From a virus, in IMG/VR virus record IMGVR_UViG_3300030329_000274, positions 1-31,271 of that record: a stretch of DNA of 31,271 bases, one strand, 5' to 3'. The translations under genes and the position numbers were made by a program. Under the pieces are notes generated by a model. That model saw only the letters and a list, made by a program, of their open reading frames with translations, had not been told where the DNA came from and did not search any database. Shown in pieces: positions 1 to 6,643 of the stretch (the first letter of the stretch is position 1; each line of letters opens with the position of its first letter).

Positions 1-318
1 ATATTTATATTGATTAAACATGGTGGTGCAGTGCAAGGACACATACCTCCCTTTCCTACAAACTCTCATGGACGAGCGGTACAAATGTGGAAAGATTGGA
101 AAGATGAAGAATCAGATGGCATTAGGACAGTAGATTATACTATTGCTGTTAGCTGGTATGGAGTTAAAGCAGTTGAAGAGGAGATTAATGATACGAGAAT
201 CACAAAAAAGGGATGGATAGTCCAAGATGATAAAGGGCATTGGCATGATGTAGATGGAAATGGAAAAAGAGTTGACATGGAAGGAAATCCAATATTTAGA
301 AAAACTGACAATAAATAG
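1..318 (+). CDS. Hypothetical protein, 5' end outside the window
   Basis: The reading frame is open from the first base of the window to the TAG at 316-318, so the gene probably starts further left. The only start-like codon near the edge is TTG at 10, and no ribosome binding site can be seen in front of it. The visible product of about 102-106 residues is rich in tryptophan and charged residues. Its C-terminal part (WIVQDDKGHWHDVDGNGKRV) has a polar, repetitive look. I recognise no family. It is followed 19 bases later by the next gene, in the same direction, in what looks like the early/middle operon. Confidence 0.6.
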   Translation: MFILIKHGGAVQGHIPPFPTNSHGRAVQMWKDWKDEESDGIRTVDYTIAVSWYGVKAVEEEINDTRITKKGWIVQDDKGHWHDVDGNGKRVDMEGNPIFRKTDNK

Positions 319-337
319 AATAAAAAGGAGTAATAGA

Positions 338-679
338 ATGAAATTCAGTAATGAAGTTCGTAATAACATCTTTGAAGATAATCAAGGCAGAGATGTGAAT
401 GGAGTAGACAAGTTTGAAAGAATAATCATACTTGCTAGATTATTTGATTTAATGGCTTTAGTAGCTGGTATGTCAGCTCATCTTGAGCAGTCTGGTACTA
501 TAGATAAAGAAAGTTCTGAGAAGATTCGTGAAATATTTACGAGCGCTCAAGCATTCATAGCTTCTATAATGGATTGTGACCATGAGGAAATCACTTTAGC
601 TGCTGAGTTTTCTGGTATAGACTGGAAAAGAATAACGAGTGAATTTGATGAATCTTTTAACGTAGATGCTCAAGCATGA
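338..679 (+). CDS. Hypothetical helical protein, 113 aa
   Basis: The start is ATG at 338, chosen because AAAGGAG sits 7 bases upstream. The frame is open further left (to 254), but that part overlaps the previous gene and has no ribosome binding site. The product looks mainly alpha-helical (ARLFDLMALVAGMSAHLEQSG near residues 31-51) with an acidic C-terminus. No catalytic motif or known domain is recognisable. The stop overlaps the next start as ATGA, so the two are probably translated together. Function unknown. Confidence 0.75.
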   Translation: MKFSNEVRNNIFEDNQGRDVNGVDKFERIIILARLFDLMALVAGMSAHLEQSGTIDKESSEKIREIFTSAQAFIASIMDCDHEEITLAAEFSGIDWKRITSEFDESFNVDAQA

Positions 680-834
680 ATATGGTTCAGGAGTTCGCTT
701 TAAACCTAATAACATTGGTTGTGTTAGTTGTTGCATTTCTTTATGGATTGTATCAACTAACACTTCCAGAACAAGAAGGAGATGACGATGGAATTAAATT
801 TCCAGAAGCTAAACGACACAAAGCCAGTAAGTGA
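676..834 (+). CDS. Small single-span membrane protein, 52 aa
   Basis: This short gene starts at ATG 676 in a 4-base ATGA overlap with the preceding stop and ends at TGA 832-834, inside the next gene. The N-terminal half holds one clear hydrophobic segment, about residues 7-29 (FALNLITLVVLVVAFLYGLY), followed by a charged cytoplasmic-type tail containing EQEGDDDG and KRHKASK. The topology suggests an inner-membrane peptide with its tail inside the cell. Phages often encode such peptides early to alter the host membrane or inhibit host functions, but nothing here shows which. The evidence is the overlap, the sensible membrane segment and the lack of room for another gene. Confidence 0.6.
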   Translation: MNMVQEFALNLITLVVLVVAFLYGLYQLTLPEQEGDDDGIKFPEAKRHKASK

Positions 835-1084
835 CGATGAATATAAAGTTCTGTTATTATTAGTTATGCGTGGATATAAAAAGAATAAAATACAGTTCAG
901 ACATGGATTAGATGGTAATAGACACTTAAGATATAAATACTGGGAAAAGATAAAACAAGAAGACTTGGAATACATAGAAGAACATAGTAATATTAAACTT
1001 GAGGGAATAAAAATATTCGATGATGATTGTGGTGATAAATTTTGGTACGACATATCCCTTTCACATACTAAGGAGAACACATGA
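788..1084 (+). CDS. Hypothetical protein, 98 aa
   Basis: ATG 788 is preferred over the in-frame ATG 782 because AAGGAG (776-781) lies 6 bases before 788 but directly touches 782. The product is charged and lysine-rich, beginning MELNFQKLNDTKPVSDDEYK, with no recognisable motif. It overlaps the end of the small membrane protein gene upstream and forms an ATGA overlap with the next gene. This arrangement is typical of compact phage early operons. Function unknown. Confidence 0.7.
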   Translation: MELNFQKLNDTKPVSDDEYKVLLLLVMRGYKKNKIQFRHGLDGNRHLRYKYWEKIKQEDLEYIEEHSNIKLEGIKIFDDDCGDKFWYDISLSHTKENT

Positions 1085-1332
1085 ATAAGGCATTAATAGC
1101 TCATTGGACTTACGATAGGACTAATAAGCAAGGAGAGACAACTGAAATAGAAGTGCAGAGACTCATAGGTATTTATGAAACTGTTGAGGAAGCTTCTTTT
1201 ATAGAACGAAAGGCAAAAAAGAATTTTGAAGTTAATTGCAACTTTAAAATTGAGAACACTAAAAACAAAGTAACGTCAAAAGCAAGTGTGTCTAGACATC
1301 TAGAACATTTAAGGGGGAGAAATGGCAAATAA
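1081..1332 (+). CDS. Hypothetical protein, 83 aa
   Basis: The gene begins at ATG 1081 after an AAGGAG ribosome binding site and overlaps the previous stop as ATGA. The product starts MNKALIAHWTYDRTNKQGET and is basic towards the C-terminus (SVSRHLEHLRGRNGK). That tail could bind nucleic acid, but no known fold is visible. Its last bases overlap the start of the DGQHR protein gene. Function unknown. Confidence 0.7.
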   Translation: MNKALIAHWTYDRTNKQGETTEIEVQRLIGIYETVEEASFIERKAKKNFEVNCNFKIENTKNKVTSKASVSRHLEHLRGRNGK

Positions 1333-2095
1333 AACAACAAACTATAACAATTTTCAATTAGTATTGGAAAATAGGCCTATTAAGCCTACAAAGCTTATCT
1401 CATTGGAGAAGAAGATGAAAGATAAGCCATTTATATTCAAGACTAAGCCTATATTGTGTAACTCTAAAGAAGTTAGTAAAGAGAGATATGCAAGTTGCGA
1501 TGGAACTGGTCTAGGAATAATAGATGGTCAGCATAGGTTTACAGTTGGTCAACAACTTGGTAGGCCAATATATTATATAGTGGATGATAATATTCACTTA
1601 AATGATATAGCTGAAGCTACTTCAGAGACTACACCATGGACATTATCTGATTTCTTGCATATGTATTGTGTACAAGGTAAAACTCACTATAAGGCATTCT
1701 CAGGATATGTTAATAGAAGTGGGTTTCCAGTTACAATGTGTCAGATGATATTACAAGGTGGTAAATGGAGATATGAAAAACTTCAGTTCACTACTGGTAA
1801 TCTTGAATGCAACAACTGGGATAGAGCTAATTCATTTGAAGAAGCTATTAATGGAACAGATGAAAAAGCTGGTATATATGATTACTTAAAGTTTGCTAAG
1901 AAGTCAGCCTTCTTGCATGCTTATTGGATTATGTATAAACATCCAGAATATGACCATTCAAGGTTTATGAAGAAACTTGATTACCTAGCAAGGACTGTAG
2001 TTAACTGTCCTAATTGGAGATTGTTTCTAAAGGAACTCCAGAAGATGTATAATCATAACTCTAGAGACAAAGTAAGATTCTTAGAGGAGGATTAG
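1322..2095 (+). CDS. ParB/sulfiredoxin-fold (DGQHR-type) protein, 257 aa
   Basis: The start ATG 1322 follows a GGGGGAG ribosome binding site. Residues about 65-87 contain IIDGQHRFTVGQQLG followed by a beta strand RPIYYIVDD. This matches the DGQHR signature of ParB-like/sulfiredoxin-fold proteins, in which the motif lines a nucleotide- or DNA-binding pocket. The C-terminal 150 residues (WTLSDFLHMYCVQGK onwards) look helical and could act in DNA binding or self-association. Phage members of this superfamily have been linked to nuclease, CTPase or regulatory roles, and the sequence does not say which applies. It ends one base inside the next gene. The fold call is fairly secure; the activity is not. 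Confidence 0.7.
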   Translation: MANKTTNYNNFQLVLENRPIKPTKLISLEKKMKDKPFIFKTKPILCNSKEVSKERYASCDGTGLGIIDGQHRFTVGQQLGRPIYYIVDDNIHLNDIAEATSETTPWTLSDFLHMYCVQGKTHYKAFSGYVNRSGFPVTMCQMILQGGKWRYEKLQFTTGNLECNNWDRANSFEEAINGTDEKAGIYDYLKFAKKSAFLHAYWIMYKHPEYDHSRFMKKLDYLARTVVNCPNWRLFLKELQKMYNHNSRDKVRFLEED

Positions 2096-2247
2096 TGGTC
2101 ACTATTAAGGAACTAAAGTCTAGCATCCCAGACTTAATCCTTGATGTCTATACAGAAGGGAGGGTGACAGTAGTTACTTTCCCTTCAGGTAGGCTCAAGA
2201 TTATGCCAGATGATAGAAAGCCAGGAGTTAAGAAAATTCGGAGATAA
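2095..2247 (+). CDS. Small beta-rich protein with GTG start, 50 aa
   Basis: GTG 2095 overlaps the last base of the preceding TAG and is preceded by a strong AGAGGAGGA Shine-Dalgarno at about 2083-2091. The frame ends at TAA 2245-2247. The product begins MVTIKELKSSIPDLILDVYT and ends with basic residues (RKPGVKKIRR). The middle stretch RVTVVTFPSGRLKIM reads as two beta strands joined by a turn. It does not match a family I know. The ribosome binding site and tight junction make it likely to be real. Confidence 0.65.
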   Translation: MVTIKELKSSIPDLILDVYTEGRVTVVTFPSGRLKIMPDDRKPGVKKIRR

Positions 2248-2401
2248 TGTCACCTTTTTTCGATTAACCAGTTCGTAATAGAATTGGATAACGAATGAAA
2301 GAGTACAAGGGTTGGCGCCTAAAGACATATCCCCGATAATCTCGCAATGTGGGGCGTCCATGCATCTGTGCGTCCTACATGAGCGGGAAAAGGAAAAAAA
2401 T
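2248..2401 (+). ncRNA. Gene-free gap with a candidate structured RNA element
   Basis: This 154-base gap is visibly richer in G+C than the genes around it and contains no convincing reading frame. Bases 2347-2357 (ATGTGGGGCGT) can pair with 2370-2380 (GCGTCCTACAT) as an 11-base-pair stem, three of the pairs being G-U, closed by a 12-base loop. Upstream, CCCC at 2331-2334 could pair with the GGGG at 2351-2354, and ACAT at 2325-2328 with ATGT at 2347-2350. This offers competing or pseudoknotted folds. A weaker repeat (TTCGT at about 2269, ACGAA at 2291) lies at the 5' side. There is no U-tract, so it is not a standard terminator. It could be a leader, a processing site or a small RNA. Confidence 0.45.
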
Positions 2402-2632
2402 ATGGATGACATAGAAAGAGACACGCAAGCATTACTAGAAGATGAAGAGTTCAATCAAAATAAGAATGAGGTATTCCTATATTTAGAAGAACTGAGAGAA
2501 TCTGGTAAGACAAATATGTTTGGAGCAGTTGCTTTTATTCAATCGGACTTTGAATGCACTAAGCAAATGGCTAGAAGATATTTATCTGAATGGATGAAAA
2601 GTTATAAAAAGGAATACAATGAAGAAGAGTAA
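2402..2632 (+). CDS. Hypothetical acidic helical protein, 76 aa
   Basis: The start is ATG 2402, with AAAAGG about 8 bases upstream. The frame is open back to 2312, but that stretch lies in the structured gap and reads unnaturally. The product begins MDDIERDTQALLEDEEFNQN, is strongly acidic at first and then basic (KQMARRYLSEWMKSYKKEYNEE). The segment TNMFGAVAFIQSDFECTKQMARRYLSEWMK could be a small helix-turn-helix, since similar phage proteins pair an acidic arm with such a fold. I cannot name it. Its end overlaps the next gene by 14 bases. Confidence 0.65.
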   Translation: MDDIERDTQALLEDEEFNQNKNEVFLYLEELRESGKTNMFGAVAFIQSDFECTKQMARRYLSEWMKSYKKEYNEEE

Positions 2633-2810
2633 AGAGAAAATGCTTAATATAGTAACTAGAAAAGAATGTATGGATGCTATTGAGTATCTATTCACAGAAG
2701 GTTTCATTGAGGATATGAGGTCTGATGCTAGATATTATACAAGGATATTATTAAACAAAGTAGCAAATGATTACAACATTAAACTAGAATGGGAGGAAAA
2801 CAATGCCTAG
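2619..2810 (+). CDS. Hypothetical protein, 63 aa
   Basis: The gene starts at ATG 2619 within the end of the previous gene, with AAGGA a few bases upstream. A second in-frame ATG at 2640 (MLNIVTRKE) is possible. The product is helical and charged, with CMDAIEYLFTEGFIEDMR in the middle and an acidic end. It overlaps the winged-helix gene by 8 bases. No family recognised. Confidence 0.6.
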   Translation: MKKSKEKMLNIVTRKECMDAIEYLFTEGFIEDMRSDARYYTRILLNKVANDYNIKLEWEENNA

Positions 2811-3144
2811 TCCAATGAAAAAGAAAACACAAAAACAAAGAGTATTAGAGTTTATGGAAGAAGGCAATTCTATTACACCTATTGAAGCCTTAGAAAGGTT
2901 TGGATGTTTTAGATTAGCACATATAATATGGGAAATAAGAAAAGATAGACATGTTTATACAAGAATGATTACACATCCTAAATATGGCACTAAGTTTGCT
3001 GAATATTCATTTAAAAAATATGAAGAAGAAAATTATGTGTTAGTTGATGAATGGGGAAGAGAACCCGGTTTATCAGATGTTCCATTAATGTATATGACTA
3101 AAGAAGATGCTGAAAAACGTAGAAATAAATGGAGACAATCATGA
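2803..3144 (+). CDS. Winged-helix DNA-binding protein (HTH_39-like), 113 aa
   Basis: ATG 2803 follows GGGAGG. Residues about 10-52 (KQRVLEFMEEGNSITPIEAL, then RFGCFRLAHIIWEIRKDRHVY) fit the pattern of the HTH_39 helix-turn-helix family of phage and mobile-element proteins. In that family an opening helix, a glycine turn, an EAL helix and a helix carrying RLA..I..LRK form the DNA-reading unit. The C-terminal half contains aromatic and acidic residues and a YMTKEDAEKRRNKW helix. It could regulate the rightward operon or assist replication initiation; nothing in the sequence decides. It overlaps the next gene as ATGA. Confidence 0.65.
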   Translation: MPSPMKKKTQKQRVLEFMEEGNSITPIEALERFGCFRLAHIIWEIRKDRHVYTRMITHPKYGTKFAEYSFKKYEEENYVLVDEWGREPGLSDVPLMYMTKEDAEKRRNKWRQS

Positions 3145-3317
3145 GATATTATTGGGAAGTTTTATTTAGCACAGAGTATTTTCCATATTGGGAATTCACA
3201 ATGCTTATGATGTTAGCATTGCAGATTAGTCATTTATGGAGACTTCACAGAATAGAAGAAAAAGTAGACATATTAAATGAAACAATAAATGAAGTATTGG
3301 ATGAACTATTAGATTAA
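3141..3317 (+). CDS. Small membrane protein with coiled-coil tail, 58 aa
   Basis: ATG 3141 is preferred to the in-frame ATG 3129. GGAG (3131-3134) lies 6 bases before it, and it overlaps the previous stop as ATGA. The product has a hydrophobic stretch at about residues 14-30 (YWEFTMLMMLALQISHLW). A heptad-like tail (RIEEKVDILNETINEVLDELLD) follows and is likely to form a short coiled coil. A membrane anchor with a cytoplasmic oligomerising tail is the best description. Function unknown. Confidence 0.6.
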   Translation: MRYYWEVLFSTEYFPYWEFTMLMMLALQISHLWRLHRIEEKVDILNETINEVLDELLD

Positions 3318-3332
3318 AAAAGGGAGAAAAGG

Positions 3333-3923
3333 ATGGGATTTGACTTAAGTGGATTAAATCCACAAGAAAATACACCTAAGCCTGAGGCTATAACAAAATG
3401 GTATAATGAAGATGGTTGGGTACAATGGAAAGAAATGGAAAAGGTAGAAGGTGCTTCTGTAGAGTATTTTGAAGCTCATGAAAAATGGAGTGAAGAAAAC
3501 CCCGGTGATTACTTTAGAGCAAATGTATGGTGGTGGAGACCATTATGGGATTATGTATGTCATGTATGTGATGATATACTAACTGAAGAAGATATGGAAA
3601 AAGGCACATATAATGATGGACATGAGATAGATAATGAAAAAGCTATGGAAATTGCTAATAGATTAAAAACATTACATAAGAATGGAGACACACTTAAACA
3701 TCAGATAGAAAGAGAGGCTTATCTGGAAGGTTTAGATAAAGAAAAATGCACAATATGTAATGGGACTGGACAAAGGAACGATGAAATAGTTCAGGGAGAG
3801 TGCAACAGCTGTAAAGGAGAAGGAAAAGTAGAAAGCTTTGCTAAACAATATCCATTTGATGCGGAGATTGCATTGCAATTTGCTAACTTCTGTGAACAGT
3901 CAGGTGGTTTTAGTATTTGTTAA
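3333..3923 (+). CDS. Protein with DnaJ-like zinc-finger motifs, 196 aa
   Basis: The start ATG 3333 follows GGGAG. The C-terminal third carries two cysteine pairs, C139-TI-C142-NGTG and C157-NS-C160-KGEG. This is the CxxCxGxG repeat of the DnaJ cysteine-rich region and should bind one zinc ion. Another pair, C76-HV-C79, lies in the middle after a tryptophan-rich patch (VWWWRPLWDYV, residues 65-75). DnaJ itself has four repeats; here there are only two and no J domain, so it is not a chaperone of that type. Protein-protein binding or a role in the replication/recombination set just downstream is plausible but unproven. Confidence 0.65.
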   Translation: MGFDLSGLNPQENTPKPEAITKWYNEDGWVQWKEMEKVEGASVEYFEAHEKWSEENPGDYFRANVWWWRPLWDYVCHVCDDILTEEDMEKGTYNDGHEIDNEKAMEIANRLKTLHKNGDTLKHQIEREAYLEGLDKEKCTICNGTGQRNDEIVQGECNSCKGEGKVESFAKQYPFDAEIALQFANFCEQSGGFSIC

Positions 3924-3944
3924 AATTGCTTAACCCGAGCACGG

Positions 3945-3998
3945 AATATAAGCTGGTAGTTGTGTAAGTCTACCCAGAGCCTCAACGCCAGCTATATT
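3945..3998 (+). ncRNA. Long imperfect stem-loop in the gap before the nuclease gene
   Basis: Bases 3945-3956 (AATATAAGCTGG) pair with 3988-3998 (CCAGCTATATT) in an 11-base-pair stem with one bulged A at 3951. Inside it, GTTG (3959-3962) can pair with CAAC (3983-3986), extending the rod and leaving a loop of about 20 bases. An alternative fold pairs GGTAG (3955-3959) with CTACC (3970-3974). The surrounding 132-base gap (3924-4055) has no reading frame. No U-run follows, so a simple terminator is unlikely. An RNA processing site, a regulatory leader or a small RNA would fit. Confidence 0.45.
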
Positions 3999-4002
3999 TC
4001 GA

Positions 4003-4031
4003 TTGACTGTAAACCTTGATATTATTAAATT
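4003..4031 (+). promoter_or_regulatory. Candidate sigma-70-like promoter ahead of the recombination genes
   Basis: TTGACT at 4003-4008 is separated by 17 bases from TAAATT at 4026-4031, giving a five-of-six -35 box and a four-of-six -10 box. It lies about 25 bases before the start of the nuclease gene and downstream of the stem-loop. In AT-rich DNA such matches arise easily, so this is only a candidate. Transcription by the phage's own polymerase would need different signals. Confidence 0.28.
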
Positions 4032-4055
4032 TACGATACATTTTGGGAGAGAAAA

Positions 4056-4832
4056 ATGGATATAGAGCAAATATATAACACATACCTTAAACAGCAAGAA
4101 TCACTCAGAGAGAGAGATAAGAACGTGTTCCATGCGTCATCTGCAGGCAGTTGTTTAAGAAAACAAATGTATTCATACTATGATTACCCAACTGATGAAA
4201 AAGATGGTGGTTCATATAGAATACTAAGGCTTGGGACTATAGTACATAGTGATGTTGAAAAAGCATTGTCATCATACCAAGATACATTAGCAGGTATGCA
4301 ATCTAAAGATGCTCCAATCACTAAAAGTATTCATATTGAAGAGAAAATTAAATTAGAACAGTTAGAAGTATCTGGTACATTTGACGCAGGTGAGATGATA
4401 ACTGATAAGATAAATGACACAGAAGAATTCAATCTTTATGATTTAAAAACTGCAGCTGCTTATAAGTGGACTACTAAATTTGGTAGAAAGCAAAATAGGG
4501 TTGCTGATTCTGATTTAAATTACAAACTTCAATTAGGTACTTATGCTTTGGGAGTAAGACATAAGTATAGTCCAGATAGAATTAATATGTATCTCGTGTG
4601 GTATAATAAAAATACATCACAAATGAGAGAACAGCTGGTGTCTCCAGAGTGGATAGACAAAGCTTTGGAATATTGGATAGAAATACATGAGATGAAAGAA
4701 GATATGGGTAAATCTTTTGAAGATGAACTTGTACCTCAAGTATCTTATGGCGTTCCTATGCAAGACTGGGAATGTAGATATTGTCAATTTTATAGTATCT
4801 GCCCTAGTACATTAGCAGACAAAAAAAGATAA
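4056..4832 (+). CDS. PD-(D/E)XK exonuclease with Cas4/AddB-like iron-sulfur cysteines, 258 aa
   Basis: The protein shows the landmarks of the RecB/Cas4 nuclease family. H64 lies in GTIVHSDVEKAL, D110 in SGTFDAG, the metal-binding pair D129-x-K131 in LYDLKT, and Q159/Y163 in QLGTYAL. One cysteine near the N-terminus (C33, SAGSCLRKQ) and three at the C-terminus (C240, C243, C249 in WECRYCQFYSICP) are spaced like the iron-sulfur cluster ligands of Cas4 and AddB-type nucleases. The length fits. The Rad52-like annealing protein follows 9 bases downstream, so the two probably form a phage exonuclease/annealase pair that resects DNA ends and anneals single strands. GGGAGA precedes the start. Confidence 0.88.
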   Translation: MDIEQIYNTYLKQQESLRERDKNVFHASSAGSCLRKQMYSYYDYPTDEKDGGSYRILRLGTIVHSDVEKALSSYQDTLAGMQSKDAPITKSIHIEEKIKLEQLEVSGTFDAGEMITDKINDTEEFNLYDLKTAAAYKWTTKFGRKQNRVADSDLNYKLQLGTYALGVRHKYSPDRINMYLVWYNKNTSQMREQLVSPEWIDKALEYWIEIHEMKEDMGKSFEDELVPQVSYGVPMQDWECRYCQFYSICPSTLADKKR

Positions 4833-4841
4833 GGAGTAATA

Positions 4842-5480
4842 ATGAGCAATAAAAATGAGGTAATGGTAGTTGACGAGCAAATGCTACAAGCTACCGATGC
4901 CGTAAGAAAGGCAATAACTAACAAACATAAAAAGGTATCTAGACTGAAGACGCCTAAGCCATTCATTAAGAAAAAGATGGGTTTGGATTATGTGGAATTC
5001 TCTTACATGAGAGATGTTGCAGATAAAGAATTTCCAGGCTGGTCTTGGACGATAGAAAAGACTGAGGTACTAGGAAGCGAAGCGTACGTTGTACAAGGTC
5101 GATTAACTTGGTATGATGAAGGATTATGGAGAAAGGCTGATATGGTAGCTGCACATAGGATACAAAAGAAACGTGGCACTAATGAATTTGTAGACATAGG
5201 TAATGATGTTAAAGCTGCTAATACAGATTGTATTAAGAAAGCATTTAATATGTACCTAAATATTGCAGATGATGTATATCGTAATCAGGTTGAAGATTTA
5301 TCATTAACTGATGAACAAGCAAATGATATTCTTGTAGTAGCTGGAGATATAAGCGAAGAAAGAATAGAACAGATACACGATTTAATCAAAGAACAGGCAA
5401 TAAATACTGCAAATTACAATTCATCGCTATTAAAACTAGAGAGAGAAAGGGAAAAAATAAATGCGAAATCTGAACAGTAG
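4842..5480 (+). CDS. Rad52-like single-strand annealing protein, 212 aa
   Basis: Residues about 38-148 match the Rad52/Sak-type annealing fold. After a basic arm (HKKVSRLKTPKP) come beta strands with aromatic residues (FPGWSWTIEKTEVL, YVVQGRLTW). Then follows the signature DIGNDVKAANTDCIKKAF at residues 118-135 and the helix NIADDVYR. The tail (150-212) contains LTDEQANDILVVAGDISEER and is mostly helical. Such proteins form rings on single-stranded DNA and promote annealing in phage recombination. The nuclease gene immediately upstream and a single-strand-binding protein three genes downstream support this role. AAGGAG precedes ATG 4842. Family call good, subfamily uncertain. Confidence 0.78.
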   Translation: MSNKNEVMVVDEQMLQATDAVRKAITNKHKKVSRLKTPKPFIKKKMGLDYVEFSYMRDVADKEFPGWSWTIEKTEVLGSEAYVVQGRLTWYDEGLWRKADMVAAHRIQKKRGTNEFVDIGNDVKAANTDCIKKAFNMYLNIADDVYRNQVEDLSLTDEQANDILVVAGDISEERIEQIHDLIKEQAINTANYNSSLLKLEREREKINAKSEQ

Positions 5481-5721
5481 TTATGATGATGCTCTTCTAA
5501 CTGAAGAAGAGTGTTATACAATAGGCACTAACGATGGAAAAGAATTTAGAAGAGTGGTTTATAAAGGAACTAAGCTTCTGAATGGCAAACCTATGATGGT
5601 ATTTAAAACTGAAGAGAATACATCCTTAACAGTTAATCCATCATTTCATACATTTACAATAGAAGAAATCCCACTACCTCAACCAGAGGACTTGGGAAAA
5701 GGAGAACAAACAAATGGGTAA
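5461..5721 (+). CDS. Small beta-barrel-like hypothetical protein, 86 aa
   Basis: The gene starts at ATG 5461, overlapping the annealase gene by 20 bases, with AGGGA upstream. The product's core (FRRVVYKGTKLLNGKPMMVF, then SLTVNPSFHTFTIEEIP) alternates hydrophobic and polar residues like a small SH3- or Sm-like beta barrel. The C-terminus is proline- and glutamate-rich. No catalytic residues are visible. Its place between the annealase and SSB genes suggests a recombination or replication accessory, by context only. Confidence 0.65.
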   Translation: MRNLNSSYDDALLTEEECYTIGTNDGKEFRRVVYKGTKLLNGKPMMVFKTEENTSLTVNPSFHTFTIEEIPLPQPEDLGKGEQTNG

Positions 5722-5986
5722 AATCTCAAAAGAAAATACCGAGAAACTCGTAAAGAGCGGAGTTCTTTCAAAGAAGGCTCTTGCTGAAATGGAAAAGTTA
5801 AACGTAGTTGCTAAAGACAGAACTAAAATCAAACGATTTATGAAAACTGCAGATGGCAAGTTCGTTGAACCAAGTCTATATTTCAGAGGAGCTAAAGGAT
5901 GTAAACCATCAAAGAAAATGGAAGAGTTCACCGCTGAATATCAAAAACTATTAGACAAATACACAACAACTAAAAACACTAAATAG
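5714..5986 (+). CDS. Basic hypothetical protein, 90 aa
   Basis: ATG 5714 overlaps the previous gene by 8 bases and has AAGGAG 9 bases upstream. The product is lysine-rich (KISKENTEKLVKSGVLSKKA near the N-terminus) with a central FVEPSLYFRGAKGCKPS segment and a helical end. The charge suggests nucleic-acid binding. No family is recognised. It sits 8 bases before the single-strand-binding protein gene, so it is likely to be co-expressed with it. Confidence 0.65.
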   Translation: MGKISKENTEKLVKSGVLSKKALAEMEKLNVVAKDRTKIKRFMKTADGKFVEPSLYFRGAKGCKPSKKMEEFTAEYQKLLDKYTTTKNTK

Positions 5987-5994
5987 GAGTAATA

Positions 5995-6621
5995 ATGGCT
6001 AAGACAATAAAAGGTGCAGTATATGACCCTTCACAACAATGGATTCCAACTGAGGAAGGTACTTACCCAGCTCATGTAACATCTTTAACTACTAAAGAAG
6101 TTGCAACTAGAGCGGGTGAGGCTATTGTTGTAAATATGACATACAAAGTAGCGCCTGAGGTAGTAGATGTTAAACAGAAACTATGGGAAATGGATGGATA
6201 TGAGTACAAAAGAGATAGCTCTGGAGAAAAGATACCAGTTTTTAATGGTGGAGGTTCTCAACAAGAGGTCAGTTGTACGCATCTAAAAGATAAAATTCTA
6301 TATGATAATGGATTCTTTGTCTTTACGGATACATCATCAGCTAGTAAGAACCAAAGATACTTTGCTTTGCTTGAGAATCTTGGCATCAAATGTGAAGATG
6401 ACAAAGGAATCAAGAAGTTAGTTCTTATTGAAGATGAGGATGTTGTAGGTCAACCAGTATATGTCACAACTAAGAGACAAGAATATGTCACTAAGGAAAC
6501 TCGTGATTTACCAGTAGACCAACAAGAGAAACGTGCTACATTCAAAGTCAACACTGTTACTAAGTGGGAGGATGGAGATGTCCTATCTCAAGAAGAGATG
6601 GATGATGATGTCCCCTTCTAA
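5995..6621 (+). CDS. Single-stranded-DNA-binding protein with SSB-type acidic tail, 208 aa
   Basis: The protein ends in MDDDVPF, almost identical to the C-terminal peptide (DDDIPF) through which bacterial SSB recruits partner proteins. The preceding 190 residues form a beta-rich domain (YPAHVTSLTTKEVATRAGEA, then VVNMTYKVAPEVVDVKQKLW) with a long loop rich in Gly and Ser. This suits an OB-fold that coats single-stranded DNA. The body is not close to E. coli SSB in sequence, and the call rests on the tail, the beta pattern and the position beside the nuclease and annealase genes. AGGAG precedes ATG 5995. It appears to close this part of the operon, since a 141-base gap follows. Confidence 0.75.
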   Translation: MAKTIKGAVYDPSQQWIPTEEGTYPAHVTSLTTKEVATRAGEAIVVNMTYKVAPEVVDVKQKLWEMDGYEYKRDSSGEKIPVFNGGGSQQEVSCTHLKDKILYDNGFFVFTDTSSASKNQRYFALLENLGIKCEDDKGIKKLVLIEDEDVVGQPVYVTTKRQEYVTKETRDLPVDQQEKRATFKVNTVTKWEDGDVLSQEEMDDDVPF

Positions 6622-6643
6622 ATAAGAGAAAAAAGGGTTTTTT

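Noticed and set aside
2310-2345. Group I intron core (AAAGACATATCC resembles a P7 strand)
   Set aside because: No matching P3/P7 partners or interrupted gene could be found; the similarity is too short.
2248-2401. Possible tRNA in the G+C-richer gap
   Set aside because: A D-loop-like AATTGGATAA is present, but no acceptor stem, anticodon arm or T-arm can be assembled around it.
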